A DNA stretch of 64,000 nt from Pseudomonadota bacterium (GTDB lineage: Bacteria; Pseudomonadota; Alphaproteobacteria; Rhizobiales; Xanthobacteraceae). Numbering within the stretch: the first letter of the stretch is position 1; each line of letters opens with the position of its first letter. Shown piece after piece: positions 34,683 through 43,632 of the stretch. A program made the translations under genes and the position numbers. The notes under the pieces are model-generated. The model did not search any database. It was not told the origin of the DNA and saw only the letters and a list, made by a program, of their open reading frames with translations. The DNA is taken from contig JAEXHR010000085.1 of the NCBI GenBank assembly GCA_023449855.1, positions 1 through 64,000 on the forward strand, given 5' to 3'.

Positions 34683-35789
34683 TTGCAGGATACCAAGACC
34701 GAGACACGGCATCTGGACGGGTTGCGGATTGTCGCGGCCAGCGCTGTCGTGGTCCTGCACTACTCCGACTATGTCAAGGATCAGCCGGCCGGTCGCTTCC
34801 TGGTCGATCACACCTGGCATTTCAACCTGTTCGTCGATCTGTTCTTCGTCATCTCCGGCTATGTGATCGCGAGCCAGTATCTCACCAAAGTGGGATCGCC
34901 CGCCGCCGTCGGTCGCTTCCTGTGGCGGCGTTTCGCCCGCATCTATCCACTGCATCTCGCCACGCTCGCCTTCTACATCGCGATCGCCCTGGCGCTGTAT
35001 TTCGGCATCGCGCGCGGCGAGAATCCCGCGCGTTATCCGTTCTCCGACATCCCGGCGCAGCTTCTGCTGCTGCATGCCATCGATGGCGTACGGCTGACAT
35101 TCAACTTTCCAAGCTGGTCGCTCTCGGCCGAATTCTTCTGCTATGTGCTATTTCCTCTGATGGCGATCCTGCTCAGCCGCCGCAAGCCGGTGATTCTGGC
35201 GCTGGTCGCAGTCCCCTTCATCGCCAATACATTGGTCACGATCATCGCCGGCACCGAGCCGTGGCCGGACTGGATCAACAAAGGCGGCGCCTTCCGCGCG
35301 CTGCCGGCCTTCAATCTCGGCATCGCCTGCTATCTCTATCGCGATCGCATCGCCGCACTGCCGGCGCTTCCCGGCCTGCTCAGCGGATCGCTGGTTCTCT
35401 TCATCGCGTTCGGCGCCTATCTGAACATCTTCGTCGCACTGCTCATGATCTATGCGATCGCCCTGCTCGCCATCCATCACGACTGCTCCGGCCAGACCAC
35501 GCTATTTTCGAAGCTCGGCTTCGAGCGCTGGTCCGATCTCACCTACTCGTCCTATATGCTGCATATTCCGGTCGCGACCCTCGTGCTGACATTGGCCGCG
35601 CGCTATCTTGCGCCGATCCTGCCCGGCGGGAAACTCGCGCTGCTGCCGGTGGCCATCGCCGTCCTGGCCGTGCTCAGCGTATTGTCATTGCGCTATTTCG
35701 AGACGCCGCTGCGACGCGCGCTCAACGATCTCTATGACCGACAATTCCGCCCCCGCGTCGCCGCAGCGTCACTCCGCGGGCAGATCTGA
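34683..35789 (+). CDS. Membrane acyltransferase, acyltransferase-3 family (copy 1)
   Basis: A 368-residue integral membrane protein with about ten segments. It starts at TTG 34683 with GGGGA 8 bp upstream (TTG 34659 is an alternative). Family hallmarks are HLDGLRIVAASAVVVLHYSD with the conserved His, and FVDLFFVISGYVIAS. It transfers acetyl, succinyl or similar groups to sugars of the growing repeat unit. The second acyltransferase gene follows 3 bp later. The substrates of the two cannot be told apart from sequence. Confidence 0.9.
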   Translation: MQDTKTETRHLDGLRIVAASAVVVLHYSDYVKDQPAGRFLVDHTWHFNLFVDLFFVISGYVIASQYLTKVGSPAAVGRFLWRRFARIYPLHLATLAFYIAIALALYFGIARGENPARYPFSDIPAQLLLLHAIDGVRLTFNFPSWSLSAEFFCYVLFPLMAILLSRRKPVILALVAVPFIANTLVTIIAGTEPWPDWINKGGAFRALPAFNLGIACYLYRDRIAALPALPGLLSGSLVLFIAFGAYLNIFVALLMIYAIALLAIHHDCSGQTTLFSKLGFERWSDLTYSSYMLHIPVATLVLTLAARYLAPILPGGKLALLPVAIAVLAVLSVLSLRYFETPLRRALNDLYDRQFRPRVAAASLRGQI

Positions 35790-35792
35790 CCG

Positions 35793-36845
35793 ATGGCAAG
35801 CCTTGCACAAGCAGACACGGGGGCCGTGACGCAGCCGGCCCGCACATCGGCGGTCACCCGAGACGGTGCGATCGACACCATGCGCGGCGTCGCGATCCTG
35901 ATGGTAATAGGCATCCATGCCTTGCAACAGCCGCTCGATGCGCCCTGGAAGATCGCGCTCGACGCCTTCATGCGCCCCTGCGTGCCGATCTTCCTGTTCG
36001 CATCAGGCTATCTGACCGGCCTGTCCGGCCGCGTGCCCGTCATGAAACGGCTGATTGCGACAGTGATCCCTTATGCGATCGCCTTTGTCGCCGCCTATCT
36101 CTATATGGCGCTGATGAATCCGGCGATGGATCACCGCATCACCACGACGCTCGCCCGCTTCGGCCTCGCTTACGTCTTCGTCTATTACTACGTGTTCGTC
36201 TATATCGGCTGCACGCTGATGCTGTGGCTGGTGCTGTGGTTCGCCACCCGCGTACCCGAACAGGCGGAGCAGCGGCTGCAGGTCCTGCTGCTGTTGGCTA
36301 TCGCCTTCGGTCTCATCACCGGCAGCTATCTAGATCCCGCGCTGGCGCGTTTCGGTCTCGGTGACGGCGTGATCGAAGAATTTCGCATGCGCGACATCCC
36401 GTTTTGGTTCGCCTTCGCAGCGCTCGGCATGCTGGTGGCACGGGCGTCGATCCGCACGGTCCTGCTCGATATGATGCCGACGCTCGGTGTCGCCACGATC
36501 CTGGCTTATGCGATCTATATGGCGGTACGCATAGCGGGCATCGGAGACGCGGCCGCCTATGATTCCATGGCCTTTTTCGGCTATGCCGCCGCGCTCAGCA
36601 CGCTCCTGCTCGCTCTGCGCATCGATGTTCCCCTGCTCGCCACATTGGGCGCCGGGAGCTACTTCATCTATCTCTGGCATATCTTCGTGATCATGGCGCT
36701 GCGCGACCTCGGCGGTTTTCGCGCCTTCGGCAGCATCGTCGCGACAGTGCTGATATATGCCATCGCCCTTGTCGTCACCGGCGCTGCGCTGCTGGCCCTG
36801 CGCCAGTGGGCGCCGCCGCGCCTGCTGCGCTATCTCGGGGCGTAA
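35793..36845 (+). CDS. Membrane acyltransferase, acyltransferase-3 family (copy 2)
   Basis: A 350-residue polytopic protein. The N-terminal MRGVAILMVIGIHALQQ carries the conserved His, and PIFLFASGYLTGLSG follows. It is more diverged than copy 1 and similar to OafA/WcaK-type O-acyltransferases. The ATG is 3 bp after the previous stop, and the flippase starts 3 bp after its own stop. It probably decorates the same polymer as copy 1, giving two modifications. Confidence 0.86.
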   Translation: MASLAQADTGAVTQPARTSAVTRDGAIDTMRGVAILMVIGIHALQQPLDAPWKIALDAFMRPCVPIFLFASGYLTGLSGRVPVMKRLIATVIPYAIAFVAAYLYMALMNPAMDHRITTTLARFGLAYVFVYYYVFVYIGCTLMLWLVLWFATRVPEQAEQRLQVLLLLAIAFGLITGSYLDPALARFGLGDGVIEEFRMRDIPFWFAFAALGMLVARASIRTVLLDMMPTLGVATILAYAIYMAVRIAGIGDAAAYDSMAFFGYAAALSTLLLALRIDVPLLATLGAGSYFIYLWHIFVIMALRDLGGFRAFGSIVATVLIYAIALVVTGAALLALRQWAPPRLLRYLGA

Positions 36846-36848
36846 CCC

Positions 36849-38282
36849 ATGCTGCTGAAACGTACCATTCTCTATCTTCCCGCGCAGATCGTCGGCCCGC
36901 TGTTCCAGCTGGTCGCAATGATCGTGTGGACCCATGTGGTCAACGAACATACGCTGGGTGTGATCACGCTGATCACCGCCACGCACGAGCTGCTGCAGAT
37001 CGGCTTTCTGGCGTGGTGGTCGCAATATGCGCTGCGGTTCTTCGGGCGCTATCAGGAAGGCATCGAGGCCGAACGCTTCTATCGCACCGAGAATGTCGTC
37101 ATTCTGCTGTCATTGGTACTGCAAAGCGGTGCCGTCATTGCCGTGCTCTACACGGTGATCGCCGCAGACACCAATCCGATGCTGCTTGGCGCCACCGTTG
37201 CCTACGTGATCAGCCGCTCGCTCAATCTCTATATTGCCGAGCGCGCACGTGTGCGTCATCAGATCGGCGTCTATTCGATCCAGCAGATCGTCGGCCCGGC
37301 CGTCGGTTTTCTGCTCGGCCTGTTGCTGATTAAACTGGTCAGCCCGGCGCCGGAATGGCCCTTGCTCGGTTATGCCGCTGCACAATTGTTTGCCGCGCTG
37401 ATCGTCCTGCCCTGGATCGGCTACAGCCGCAGCCTCTGGCCCATCGATCGCGAGATCATCCGCCATGCACTGAACTACGGCATTCCCCTGATCTTCGGCG
37501 GAGCACTTGGTTGGGTCGGCCTCAATGCGTCACGCTTCGTGATCAATGACATGCTCGGTGTCGCCGCCGCCGGCCTGTTCGCGGTGGGTTACGGGCTCGG
37601 CCAGCGCGCCGCGGCCGTCGCCGCCATGCTGGTGACCGCCGCAGCCTTCCCGCTTGCCGTGAAAAGTATGGAGCAAGGCGGCAGCCGCGCCGCGATGCGC
37701 CAGCTCGCGGACAACGGCGCCTTGCTGCTCGGCATACTCGCCCCCAGCATCGCCGGCATCTTCCTGCTGCGCGCCGAGATCGTGCATCTTCTCATTGCTG
37801 CGCCGTTCCAGGCCGTCACACTGGCGGTGCTTCCGCTCTCGACACTGGCGGGATCGATCCGCAATATCCGCGCCCATTTCGGCGATCAGGTCTTCCTGCT
37901 CCACAGCAAGACGCGCCTGATGGTCGTGGTCTCCGCCATCGATGCGACGGTGACCATCGTCGCCAGCCTGATCTGCATTCACCTGTGGGGACTGGTCGGC
38001 GCCGCCGCTGCGACGGTGATCTCGGCGATCGCCGCCGCATCGGTCAGCTTTACGCTCGGCTTCACACGCTTCGGCCTCACGCTGCCCTGGGCGCATCTCG
38101 CCCGCATCGCCATCGCAACCCTCGCCATGGCGATGCTGCTCACCCGGTTGCCGGAGGCGAAATCATATGCGGTGCTCGCCGCCCATATCGCCGCCGGCGC
38201 CGCGCTCTATGTCGCCGTTCTCGCGGTTTTGTACGGGCCGACGCTTCTGCGCATGGTCAGGCGTCAGCCCCGTTTCTCCTGA
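36849..38282 (+). CDS. Oligosaccharide flippase, Wzx-like (MATE/MOP superfamily)
   Basis: A 477-residue protein with about 12-14 membrane segments, including PAQIVGPLFQLVAMIVWTHV at the start, the normal size for Wzx. Wzx moves the completed undecaprenyl-linked repeat unit across the inner membrane to the polymerase. Conserved-looking polar residues lie in ARVRHQIG and GWVGLNASRFVINDMLG. It closes the rightward run; the next gene is convergent. Confidence 0.86.
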   Translation: MLLKRTILYLPAQIVGPLFQLVAMIVWTHVVNEHTLGVITLITATHELLQIGFLAWWSQYALRFFGRYQEGIEAERFYRTENVVILLSLVLQSGAVIAVLYTVIAADTNPMLLGATVAYVISRSLNLYIAERARVRHQIGVYSIQQIVGPAVGFLLGLLLIKLVSPAPEWPLLGYAAAQLFAALIVLPWIGYSRSLWPIDREIIRHALNYGIPLIFGGALGWVGLNASRFVINDMLGVAAAGLFAVGYGLGQRAAAVAAMLVTAAAFPLAVKSMEQGGSRAAMRQLADNGALLLGILAPSIAGIFLLRAEIVHLLIAAPFQAVTLAVLPLSTLAGSIRNIRAHFGDQVFLLHSKTRLMVVVSAIDATVTIVASLICIHLWGLVGAAAATVISAIAAASVSFTLGFTRFGLTLPWAHLARIAIATLAMAMLLTRLPEAKSYAVLAAHIAAGAALYVAVLAVLYGPTLLRMVRRQPRFS

Positions 38283-38284
38283 GC

Positions 38285-39394
38285 TCAGCCGCGCTTCGAA
38301 TTCTCGAAGGCGCGGGCCATGGCGAACCAGAGCGGCTTCCTCTGCATGTTCTCGTCATAGGGCAATGGTCGCGGCAGACGCTGGGTCAGCGGATCTTTCT
38401 GGAGAGCGATCCCCTTGTAGAACGAATAGTGGTCCGACAATTGCCAGGCGATGACCGCCTTCACGGCGGGAACCTGCAACACCGAATTGAGGAATTTCTC
38501 GCCGGTATCAGCGATCGCCTTGTCACGCGCGAGCACATCGTCGGGGAATGTGTCGTCACGCACATCGAATTCGGTGATGTAGATGTCCACCTTTCGCTCG
38601 GCGAGCGCGTGGACGAATTCGAGGAAACGCTGCGGATCGTGCGGATAGCGCGGCTGCAAATGCCCCTGAAGGCCGACCGCCTGCAACCTGACGCCTGCAT
38701 GCTGTAACTCGTCAACGAGACGGAGCATGCCCGCGCGCGATGTGCGGCCGACATCGTCATCACGTTCGGTCTGCGCCTCATTGAGCACGAATTTCGTGGT
38801 CTTATCGACCTGCCCCGCGCGCTCGAAAGCGCGGCGAACATAGTCAGTCCCGAACGCATCGTACCAGGGACCAAGCCGATAGCCACCCGGCGCCTTGTGT
38901 CCCGGCCAGAACGGCTCATTGACGATATCCCATGAATGCAGCTTGCCGGCGTAACGCCCCACCACCTGTTCGATATAACTATCGAAGAATTTTCTACGTT
39001 CATCAACACTCATGGCCTTTATCCACTGTGGCACCCAATCGTTCCAGATCAGACAGTGGCCCCTCATGGGAATCTTGTTCGCGGTACAAAACTGTAGCAA
39101 TCGATCGCCTGCTTCGAAGCGCAACGCGCCTGCTTGTGGCGCAATAGTGCCCATCTTCAGTGCAACATCCGTCGTAATGATTCTCGTTTGACTCGTGTAG
39201 AGCTGGCGATAACCGACGTCCTTATCGATGACGGGTCCTGCAGCAGCGCCGAACAGAAATCCATTTTTCGCCGCAATCGCTCCAAGACTTTCCGCCTGGC
39301 CCTGCGTTTGAGGAGCAGCGACCGCATTGCGATGCATAGCGAGTGTAGCGCCTGCAAGAATCGCAAGCGACTTTCTCCTTGAGCATTCGAACAT
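38285..39394 (-). CDS. GH10-family endo-beta-1,4-xylanase-like glycanase, exported
   Basis: A 369-residue TIM-barrel glycanase. The acid/base Glu is E160 in SWDIVNEPF, and the nucleophile Glu is E275 in ITEFDV, both in the exact GH10 patterns. The N-terminus CSRRKSLAILAG is a Tat-like signal. GGAGAG lies 5 bp before ATG 39394. It is inserted in antisense between rightward polysaccharide genes. In EPS loci such enzymes trim or release the polymer, so its real substrate may be that polymer rather than xylan. Confidence 0.92.
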   Translation of the reverse strand: MFECSRRKSLAILAGATLAMHRNAVAAPQTQGQAESLGAIAAKNGFLFGAAAGPVIDKDVGYRQLYTSQTRIITTDVALKMGTIAPQAGALRFEAGDRLLQFCTANKIPMRGHCLIWNDWVPQWIKAMSVDERRKFFDSYIEQVVGRYAGKLHSWDIVNEPFWPGHKAPGGYRLGPWYDAFGTDYVRRAFERAGQVDKTTKFVLNEAQTERDDDVGRTSRAGMLRLVDELQHAGVRLQAVGLQGHLQPRYPHDPQRFLEFVHALAERKVDIYITEFDVRDDTFPDDVLARDKAIADTGEKFLNSVLQVPAVKAVIAWQLSDHYSFYKGIALQKDPLTQRLPRPLPYDENMQRKPLWFAMARAFENSKRG

Positions 39395-39602
39395 ATTCAC
39401 TCTCCACCGATTCAAAACGAGATTGCGCGTGTTCTGGTATCACGTGACCACACCGCCATCGTTGCGTCGCAATAGTTCGTTTTCATGTCCACCATGTCGA
39501 GGAGAGTGTCTTTCGACTCTGTGTGCGGCGCTGCTTCATTGATGAGCAGGTAGTGTGTGCATGCAGGCGTAACTCGACCACATCGTCATCAGGGGACCTG
39601 AC

Positions 39603-40448
39603 ATGGTAGACACACAGCCTTTGCTAAAGGCCGATGCTGCTAGAATTCATACGACCGAGAATCTCACAGTCGATGGCGTGACCATCAATGTGTCATCGCT
39701 GTCGGAAGCGGTCACATCGATCGTCGATGCCGCCGAACAGGGTGAGAATTTCAGCGTCTGCACACTGAACCTCGATCATGTCGTTCAATTGCAGAACAAG
39801 CCTGATTTCCGCGCCGCCTATCGCCGCGCGCGCTTCGTCACGGCCGACGGCTTTCCGATCGTCGTGCTGAGCCGTCTGCTCGGAGTTCCGATCTCGCGCA
39901 CCACCGGCGCCGACCTCGTGGAACCGCTGTGTGCCGCCGCGGGCCAAAAGGGTCTGCCGATCTTTCTGTTCGGCTCCGACACGCCGACGCTTGAAAAATC
40001 CGCCGCAGAACTGAAGCGCCGCTATCCCGGGCTTGAGGTCGCCGGCATTTTTGCGCCGGGCCGCAATTTCAACGCCTATTCCGCCGAGGCCGATGAGGCA
40101 ATAGAACGCATTCGCGCATCCGGCGCCAAGCTCTGCTTCCTCGCGCTCGGCGCGCCCAAGCAGGAAGTCTTCGCCTCGCGCTGTCTCGACGAGCTGAATG
40201 GCACCGGCTTCCTGTGCATTGGCGCCTCGCTCGATTTCATCGCCGGCACGCAAGTGCGCGCACCGGCATTCGCCCAAAAGACCGGCCTCGAATGGGCCTG
40301 GCGGATGATCAACAATCCGAGCCGCCTCGCTCCGCGCTATGCGCGCTGTGCCGCCGCAGTGCCGCGCCTGCTCGCGGGCACGCTGCCTCAGATATTCACG
40401 GCTCGCACCCGCTTCCTCACCACGCCCCGCACAAGGAAAGCCGCATGA
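39603..40448 (+). CDS. WecG/TagA/CpsF-family glycosyltransferase (GT26)
   Basis: A 281-residue transferase. The family block CTLNLDHVVQLQ is followed by VTADGFPIVVLSRLLG (about residues 80-95), then LFGSDTPTLE and FLALGAPKQEVF (about 180-191). These enzymes add N-acetylmannosaminuronate or N-acetylmannosamine to lipid carriers at the membrane. AGGGGA precedes the ATG. It is the first of four overlapping or near-overlapping genes; its stop overlaps the next ATG. Confidence 0.9.
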   Translation: MVDTQPLLKADAARIHTTENLTVDGVTINVSSLSEAVTSIVDAAEQGENFSVCTLNLDHVVQLQNKPDFRAAYRRARFVTADGFPIVVLSRLLGVPISRTTGADLVEPLCAAAGQKGLPIFLFGSDTPTLEKSAAELKRRYPGLEVAGIFAPGRNFNAYSAEADEAIERIRASGAKLCFLALGAPKQEVFASRCLDELNGTGFLCIGASLDFIAGTQVRAPAFAQKTGLEWAWRMINNPSRLAPRYARCAAAVPRLLAGTLPQIFTARTRFLTTPRTRKAA

Positions 40449-41731
40449 CGTCCACGCTGACCCTCGGCCTGCGCGCCCGCAATGCAGCTCCCACCAAACG
40501 TCGCTACCAGATCTGCCTGATCCACCCGTTCGATCCGCGCGGGCAGAAAGTCGGCGGCCTTGAGACCTATATCCGCGACTTCATTACGTTTCATCCAGAG
40601 GACACGGATCTCTTGTTTGTCGGCGTCGATTCCATCGGCGATCTGAAACTCGGCGAGGTCCGCCGCCTCACCTTCCGCGGCCGCGACTTCGATTTCCTGC
40701 CGATCCTGCGTTATACCGACCAGCAGGCGCGCGAAGCGGCGAAGACGATCCGCTCTTCGCTGACCGGTCAGTTCTTCTCGGCGCTGCTACGCTATTTCAT
40801 TCCGGTGTCACGCCTGATCCGCCAGCGCGGCTGCACCGTCGATCTGCGCCGTGTCGAATTCTCATGGCTGCCGACGCTGCTGCGCCGGCCCTATGTGCAG
40901 ATGCTGCATGGCGAGGGCGCACCAAAGCTGCAGATGGATTCGCTGCTCAAGAAATATTCCTTCGTGCACAATTTCGGTGAGCGCTTCGCCGTCAACACCA
41001 GCGCACATTTTCTTTGCGTCAATCCGTTCATCACCGAGCGGCTGAAAAACACCTACCCGGCCCAGAAGGACAAGATCGATACGCTGTGGACCTGGGTGAA
41101 CACCGATATCTTCAAGCCGCAGCCGTTCCCGGCGAGCACCGATCCATTCCGCGTGATCTTTGCGGGCCGTCTCGACGAGTTCAAGGATCCGCCGCTCATG
41201 TTCCGCACCATCGCGCGGCTGCGCGAGAAGCTGCAGGAGAAGCAGAAAGGCACGCTCGAATTCCACTATATCGGCACCAGCGATCCACATCGCTTCCCGG
41301 AATTCGCCGCCATTGAGGACATCACCGTGCGCCACGGATTCAAGGACGCGCTCGGCATGGCCTCGACGCTGGCCAGCGCACATGCGGGCATTCTGACATC
41401 CGAATTCGAAGGCATGCCGCGTTGCGTGCTGGAGACGCTCGCCGTCGGGCGTCCCACCGTCGCCGTTCACCTGCCGCAGCTGGAATCCGTCATTCACGAT
41501 GGGGAGAGCGGCTATCTGATCCCACGCAGCGATTCGCGCGACGAGATGGTGGAAGCTCTGGCCGATCGTTTCATCGATGTCCGCGACGCCATCGACGGCG
41601 GAACGCTCGATCCGCTGCGTGTGGCCGATGCCATCGCCAACTTCACACCGGCGACACAGCTGACGCGGGTCTACACCTATCACCAGCAGATCCAGGATAC
41701 CCGCGGGTTGACGCCATCGCCCGCGCACTGA
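40445..41731 (+). CDS. Glycosyltransferase, GT4 family
   Basis: A 428-residue transferase starting MTSTLTLGLRARN at the ATG overlapping the previous stop; a longer frame upstream lies within the GT26 gene. The N-terminal motif is GGLETYIRDF. The C-terminal domain has VIFAGRLDEFKDPPLMF, the EX7E-type motif SEFEGMPRCVLETLA (about residues 319-333) and GRPTVAVH. Donor and acceptor are unknown. The next GT4 gene starts 17 bp later. Confidence 0.92.
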   Translation: MTSTLTLGLRARNAAPTKRRYQICLIHPFDPRGQKVGGLETYIRDFITFHPEDTDLLFVGVDSIGDLKLGEVRRLTFRGRDFDFLPILRYTDQQAREAAKTIRSSLTGQFFSALLRYFIPVSRLIRQRGCTVDLRRVEFSWLPTLLRRPYVQMLHGEGAPKLQMDSLLKKYSFVHNFGERFAVNTSAHFLCVNPFITERLKNTYPAQKDKIDTLWTWVNTDIFKPQPFPASTDPFRVIFAGRLDEFKDPPLMFRTIARLREKLQEKQKGTLEFHYIGTSDPHRFPEFAAIEDITVRHGFKDALGMASTLASAHAGILTSEFEGMPRCVLETLAVGRPTVAVHLPQLESVIHDGESGYLIPRSDSRDEMVEALADRFIDVRDAIDGGTLDPLRVADAIANFTPATQLTRVYTYHQQIQDTRGLTPSPAH

Positions 41732-41748
41732 GGTTCGGGATTGCAGAC

Positions 41749-42921
41749 GTGAACATCCTGCTGCTCTCCAGCGAATACGCTCCGATGCGGGGCGGCATAG
41801 GTACCTATGCACGCGAGATCGCCGTCGCGGCAACGCAACTCGGCGCCAAGGTCACGATGGTTGCGCCGGACTATGGCGAGGATACATCCGAGGCCGATCG
41901 CGAGTCGCCGTTCCCCGTCCATCGCTTCAAGGGCGGGCTTCATTCGGCACGCGACCTGCCCGCCAAGATCGTACTGGCGCGCAGCCGCATCGATGCTGCG
42001 TCTTTCGATGTGGTGCATGCCGCCGACTGGCCTTTCTTCATTCCCGTCGCACTCGCGCGGGGCCGGACGCCGGCCCGCATGCTGATGACCGTGCATGGCA
42101 CCGAGATCAACGAAACGCAGACGACGCTGAAGCGGCTCGCGATCCGCGCCAGCGGCGTGTTCGGTCCGCGCACCGAGGTCGCGGCCAACAGCCGATTCAC
42201 CCGCGATCTGTTTCGTGAAAAATTCGACATCGACGAACGCCGCATTCATGCGATCCGCCTCGGCGTGTCGGATTTCTGGTCCGGTCGCCGCAAGGACCGG
42301 GCGGCCATGCGCGCGCATCACGACATCGCGCCAGATCGCATTGTGATGGTCACGGTCGCACGGATCACCCGCCGCAAGGGGCATCATCTCACATTGGAGG
42401 CAATGACGCGGCTTCCTGCGGAACTACGTGAGCGCATCACCTGGCTGGTGATCGGCCCCGAGGGTGAAGCCGACTATGTGGATGAAGTGCGGAACCTGAT
42501 CCACACCTCGCAATGCGATGTCCGCCTGCTCGGCGCACTCTCCAACGAGGATATCCGCGATCTCTATGGCGCCGCCGATTTCTTCTGTCTCACTGGGCTT
42601 CCGGAGTCCTCCGGCCGTGTCGAGGGCTTCGGTCTGGTCTACCTCGAAGCCGGGGCCAGTGGCTTGCCGAGCATCGCCAGCGATATCGGCGGCGTGCCCG
42701 ATGCCGTGGTGGCTGGCGAGTCCGGCCTGCTTGTGCAGCCTCGGGTCGAGATGATCGCGAGCCTGATCCAGCAGATGGCCGAGGACAGCGATCTGCGCGC
42801 CCGCCTCGCCGCCGGCGCCAGGGCACATGCGCGCGACCTCTCATGGGAGCGCTGCGCCGCCGAGACCTATCGCCTGCCCCGCCCGCAATCCTCCTCGCGT
42901 CTCGAGGCGCTGTCGGCATGA
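41749..42921 (+). CDS. Glycosyltransferase, GT4 family
   Basis: A 390-residue GT-B transferase from GTG 41749 (GGGA about 10 bp upstream). It begins NILLLSSEYAPMRGGIGTYA, the classic acceptor-domain glycine loop. It continues with MVTVARITRRKGHHLTLEA and the EX7E motif RVEGFGLVYLEAGASG (about residues 286-301), then GVPDAV. It resembles mannosyltransferases, but the donor is unproven. Its TGA overlaps the start of a small secreted-protein gene (ATGA). Confidence 0.92.
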   Translation: MNILLLSSEYAPMRGGIGTYAREIAVAATQLGAKVTMVAPDYGEDTSEADRESPFPVHRFKGGLHSARDLPAKIVLARSRIDAASFDVVHAADWPFFIPVALARGRTPARMLMTVHGTEINETQTTLKRLAIRASGVFGPRTEVAANSRFTRDLFREKFDIDERRIHAIRLGVSDFWSGRRKDRAAMRAHHDIAPDRIVMVTVARITRRKGHHLTLEAMTRLPAELRERITWLVIGPEGEADYVDEVRNLIHTSQCDVRLLGALSNEDIRDLYGAADFFCLTGLPESSGRVEGFGLVYLEAGASGLPSIASDIGGVPDAVVAGESGLLVQPRVEMIASLIQQMAEDSDLRARLAAGARAHARDLSWERCAAETYRLPRPQSSSRLEALSA

Positions 42922-43322
42922 GGGCGTTCGGTCTTGCACTGTTGTTGCTGGCGGTCTCAACGACCGCCCAGGCAAGCAATTGCAATAAGAGCCGCGAATA
43001 TCTCCTCGGCGGCCTCGCCGGCGATTTGCAGATGACGCCGCAGACCTATGACTCACTGTTCAAGGTCTGCGAAGCCACGGCGCTGATGCCAAATGTGCAG
43101 GACGCCTTCATCCTGAAAGATGGCGGCATCGGCGTCATTCCAAAACAGGACACGATCCCGGCCACCGCTGCGACGCTGTCGCGCTTCTGCGACGCCAATC
43201 CCCGCGCCACGCTTCGCTTCATCTCGAAGAAAGATCTGGTGCTGGCAAAATCGACGTCGCAGATCGTCAGCCTGTCATCGACAGGCACAACCTCCTGCAA
43301 GAAAATCAAGGGCCTGACCTGA
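42918..43322 (+). CDS. Small secreted protein of unknown function coupled to a glycosyltransferase
   Basis: A 134-residue protein. The signal MRAFGLALLLLAVSTTAQA precedes a mature part with four cysteines (NCNKS, KVCEA, RFCDA, SCKKI), enough for two disulfides. The start overlaps the preceding GT4 stop in ATGA, so translation is coupled to the polysaccharide operon. It may be a Rap1a/Tai-like helical protein (the pattern YDSLFKVCEA...FCDANP fits such folds), but I am not certain. The last codons form half of a hairpin (43310-43327). Confidence 0.75.
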   Translation: MRAFGLALLLLAVSTTAQASNCNKSREYLLGGLAGDLQMTPQTYDSLFKVCEATALMPNVQDAFILKDGGIGVIPKQDTIPATAATLSRFCDANPRATLRFISKKDLVLAKSTSQIVSLSSTGTTSCKKIKGLT

Positions 43323-43351
43323 GGCCCAGCCCTTAGCTTAAGCGTGGAATC
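43308..43351. repeat. Left copy of the inverted repeat bracketing the adhesin segment
   Basis: The 3' end AAGGGCCTGACCTGAGGCCC (hairpin arms GGGCCT/AGGCCC, 43310-43327) is followed by CCCTTAGCTTAAGCGTGGAATC (43330-43351). The last 22 bases are an inverted copy of 58376-58397 with 2 mismatches. The 19-bp AAGGGCCTGACCTGAGGCC (43308-43326) also occurs in direct orientation at 58393-58411, because the hairpin is almost self-complementary. It may double as the terminator of the polysaccharide operon. Confidence 0.75.
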
Positions 43352-43632
43352 TGAACTCCACCTTCCTCGGCATCCATTATTTCATACGGAATATGGTGTG
43401 CCGACCATGCTGGAGATTTCTTCGAGAGAGGCCAAACGGCTTCGCCTCCCATTCGAGGAGGTAAACGTCAACTTTGACAAGGACCCGTACTCCTAATTCG
43501 CGCGTTTTGTGCGGACTTGAGCCGTTTCCGCTATCCGTCGCAGCACAGACGTTAACTGGACATCGCCTCAGGTCCGAAAAGCGCCAGCAGCCGCGACGTT
43601 ATGAACTGAATAAGACGTCCTCTCAGCGCCGC
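43352..43632. other. Intergenic stretch downstream of the adhesin gene
   Basis: No firm gene. A 50-codon frame (GTG 43344 to TAA 43496), with VNVNFDKDPYS at its end, reads protein-like but has no ribosome-binding site and starts inside the repeat. It might be a gene remnant. Other frames look random. Confidence 0.35.
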
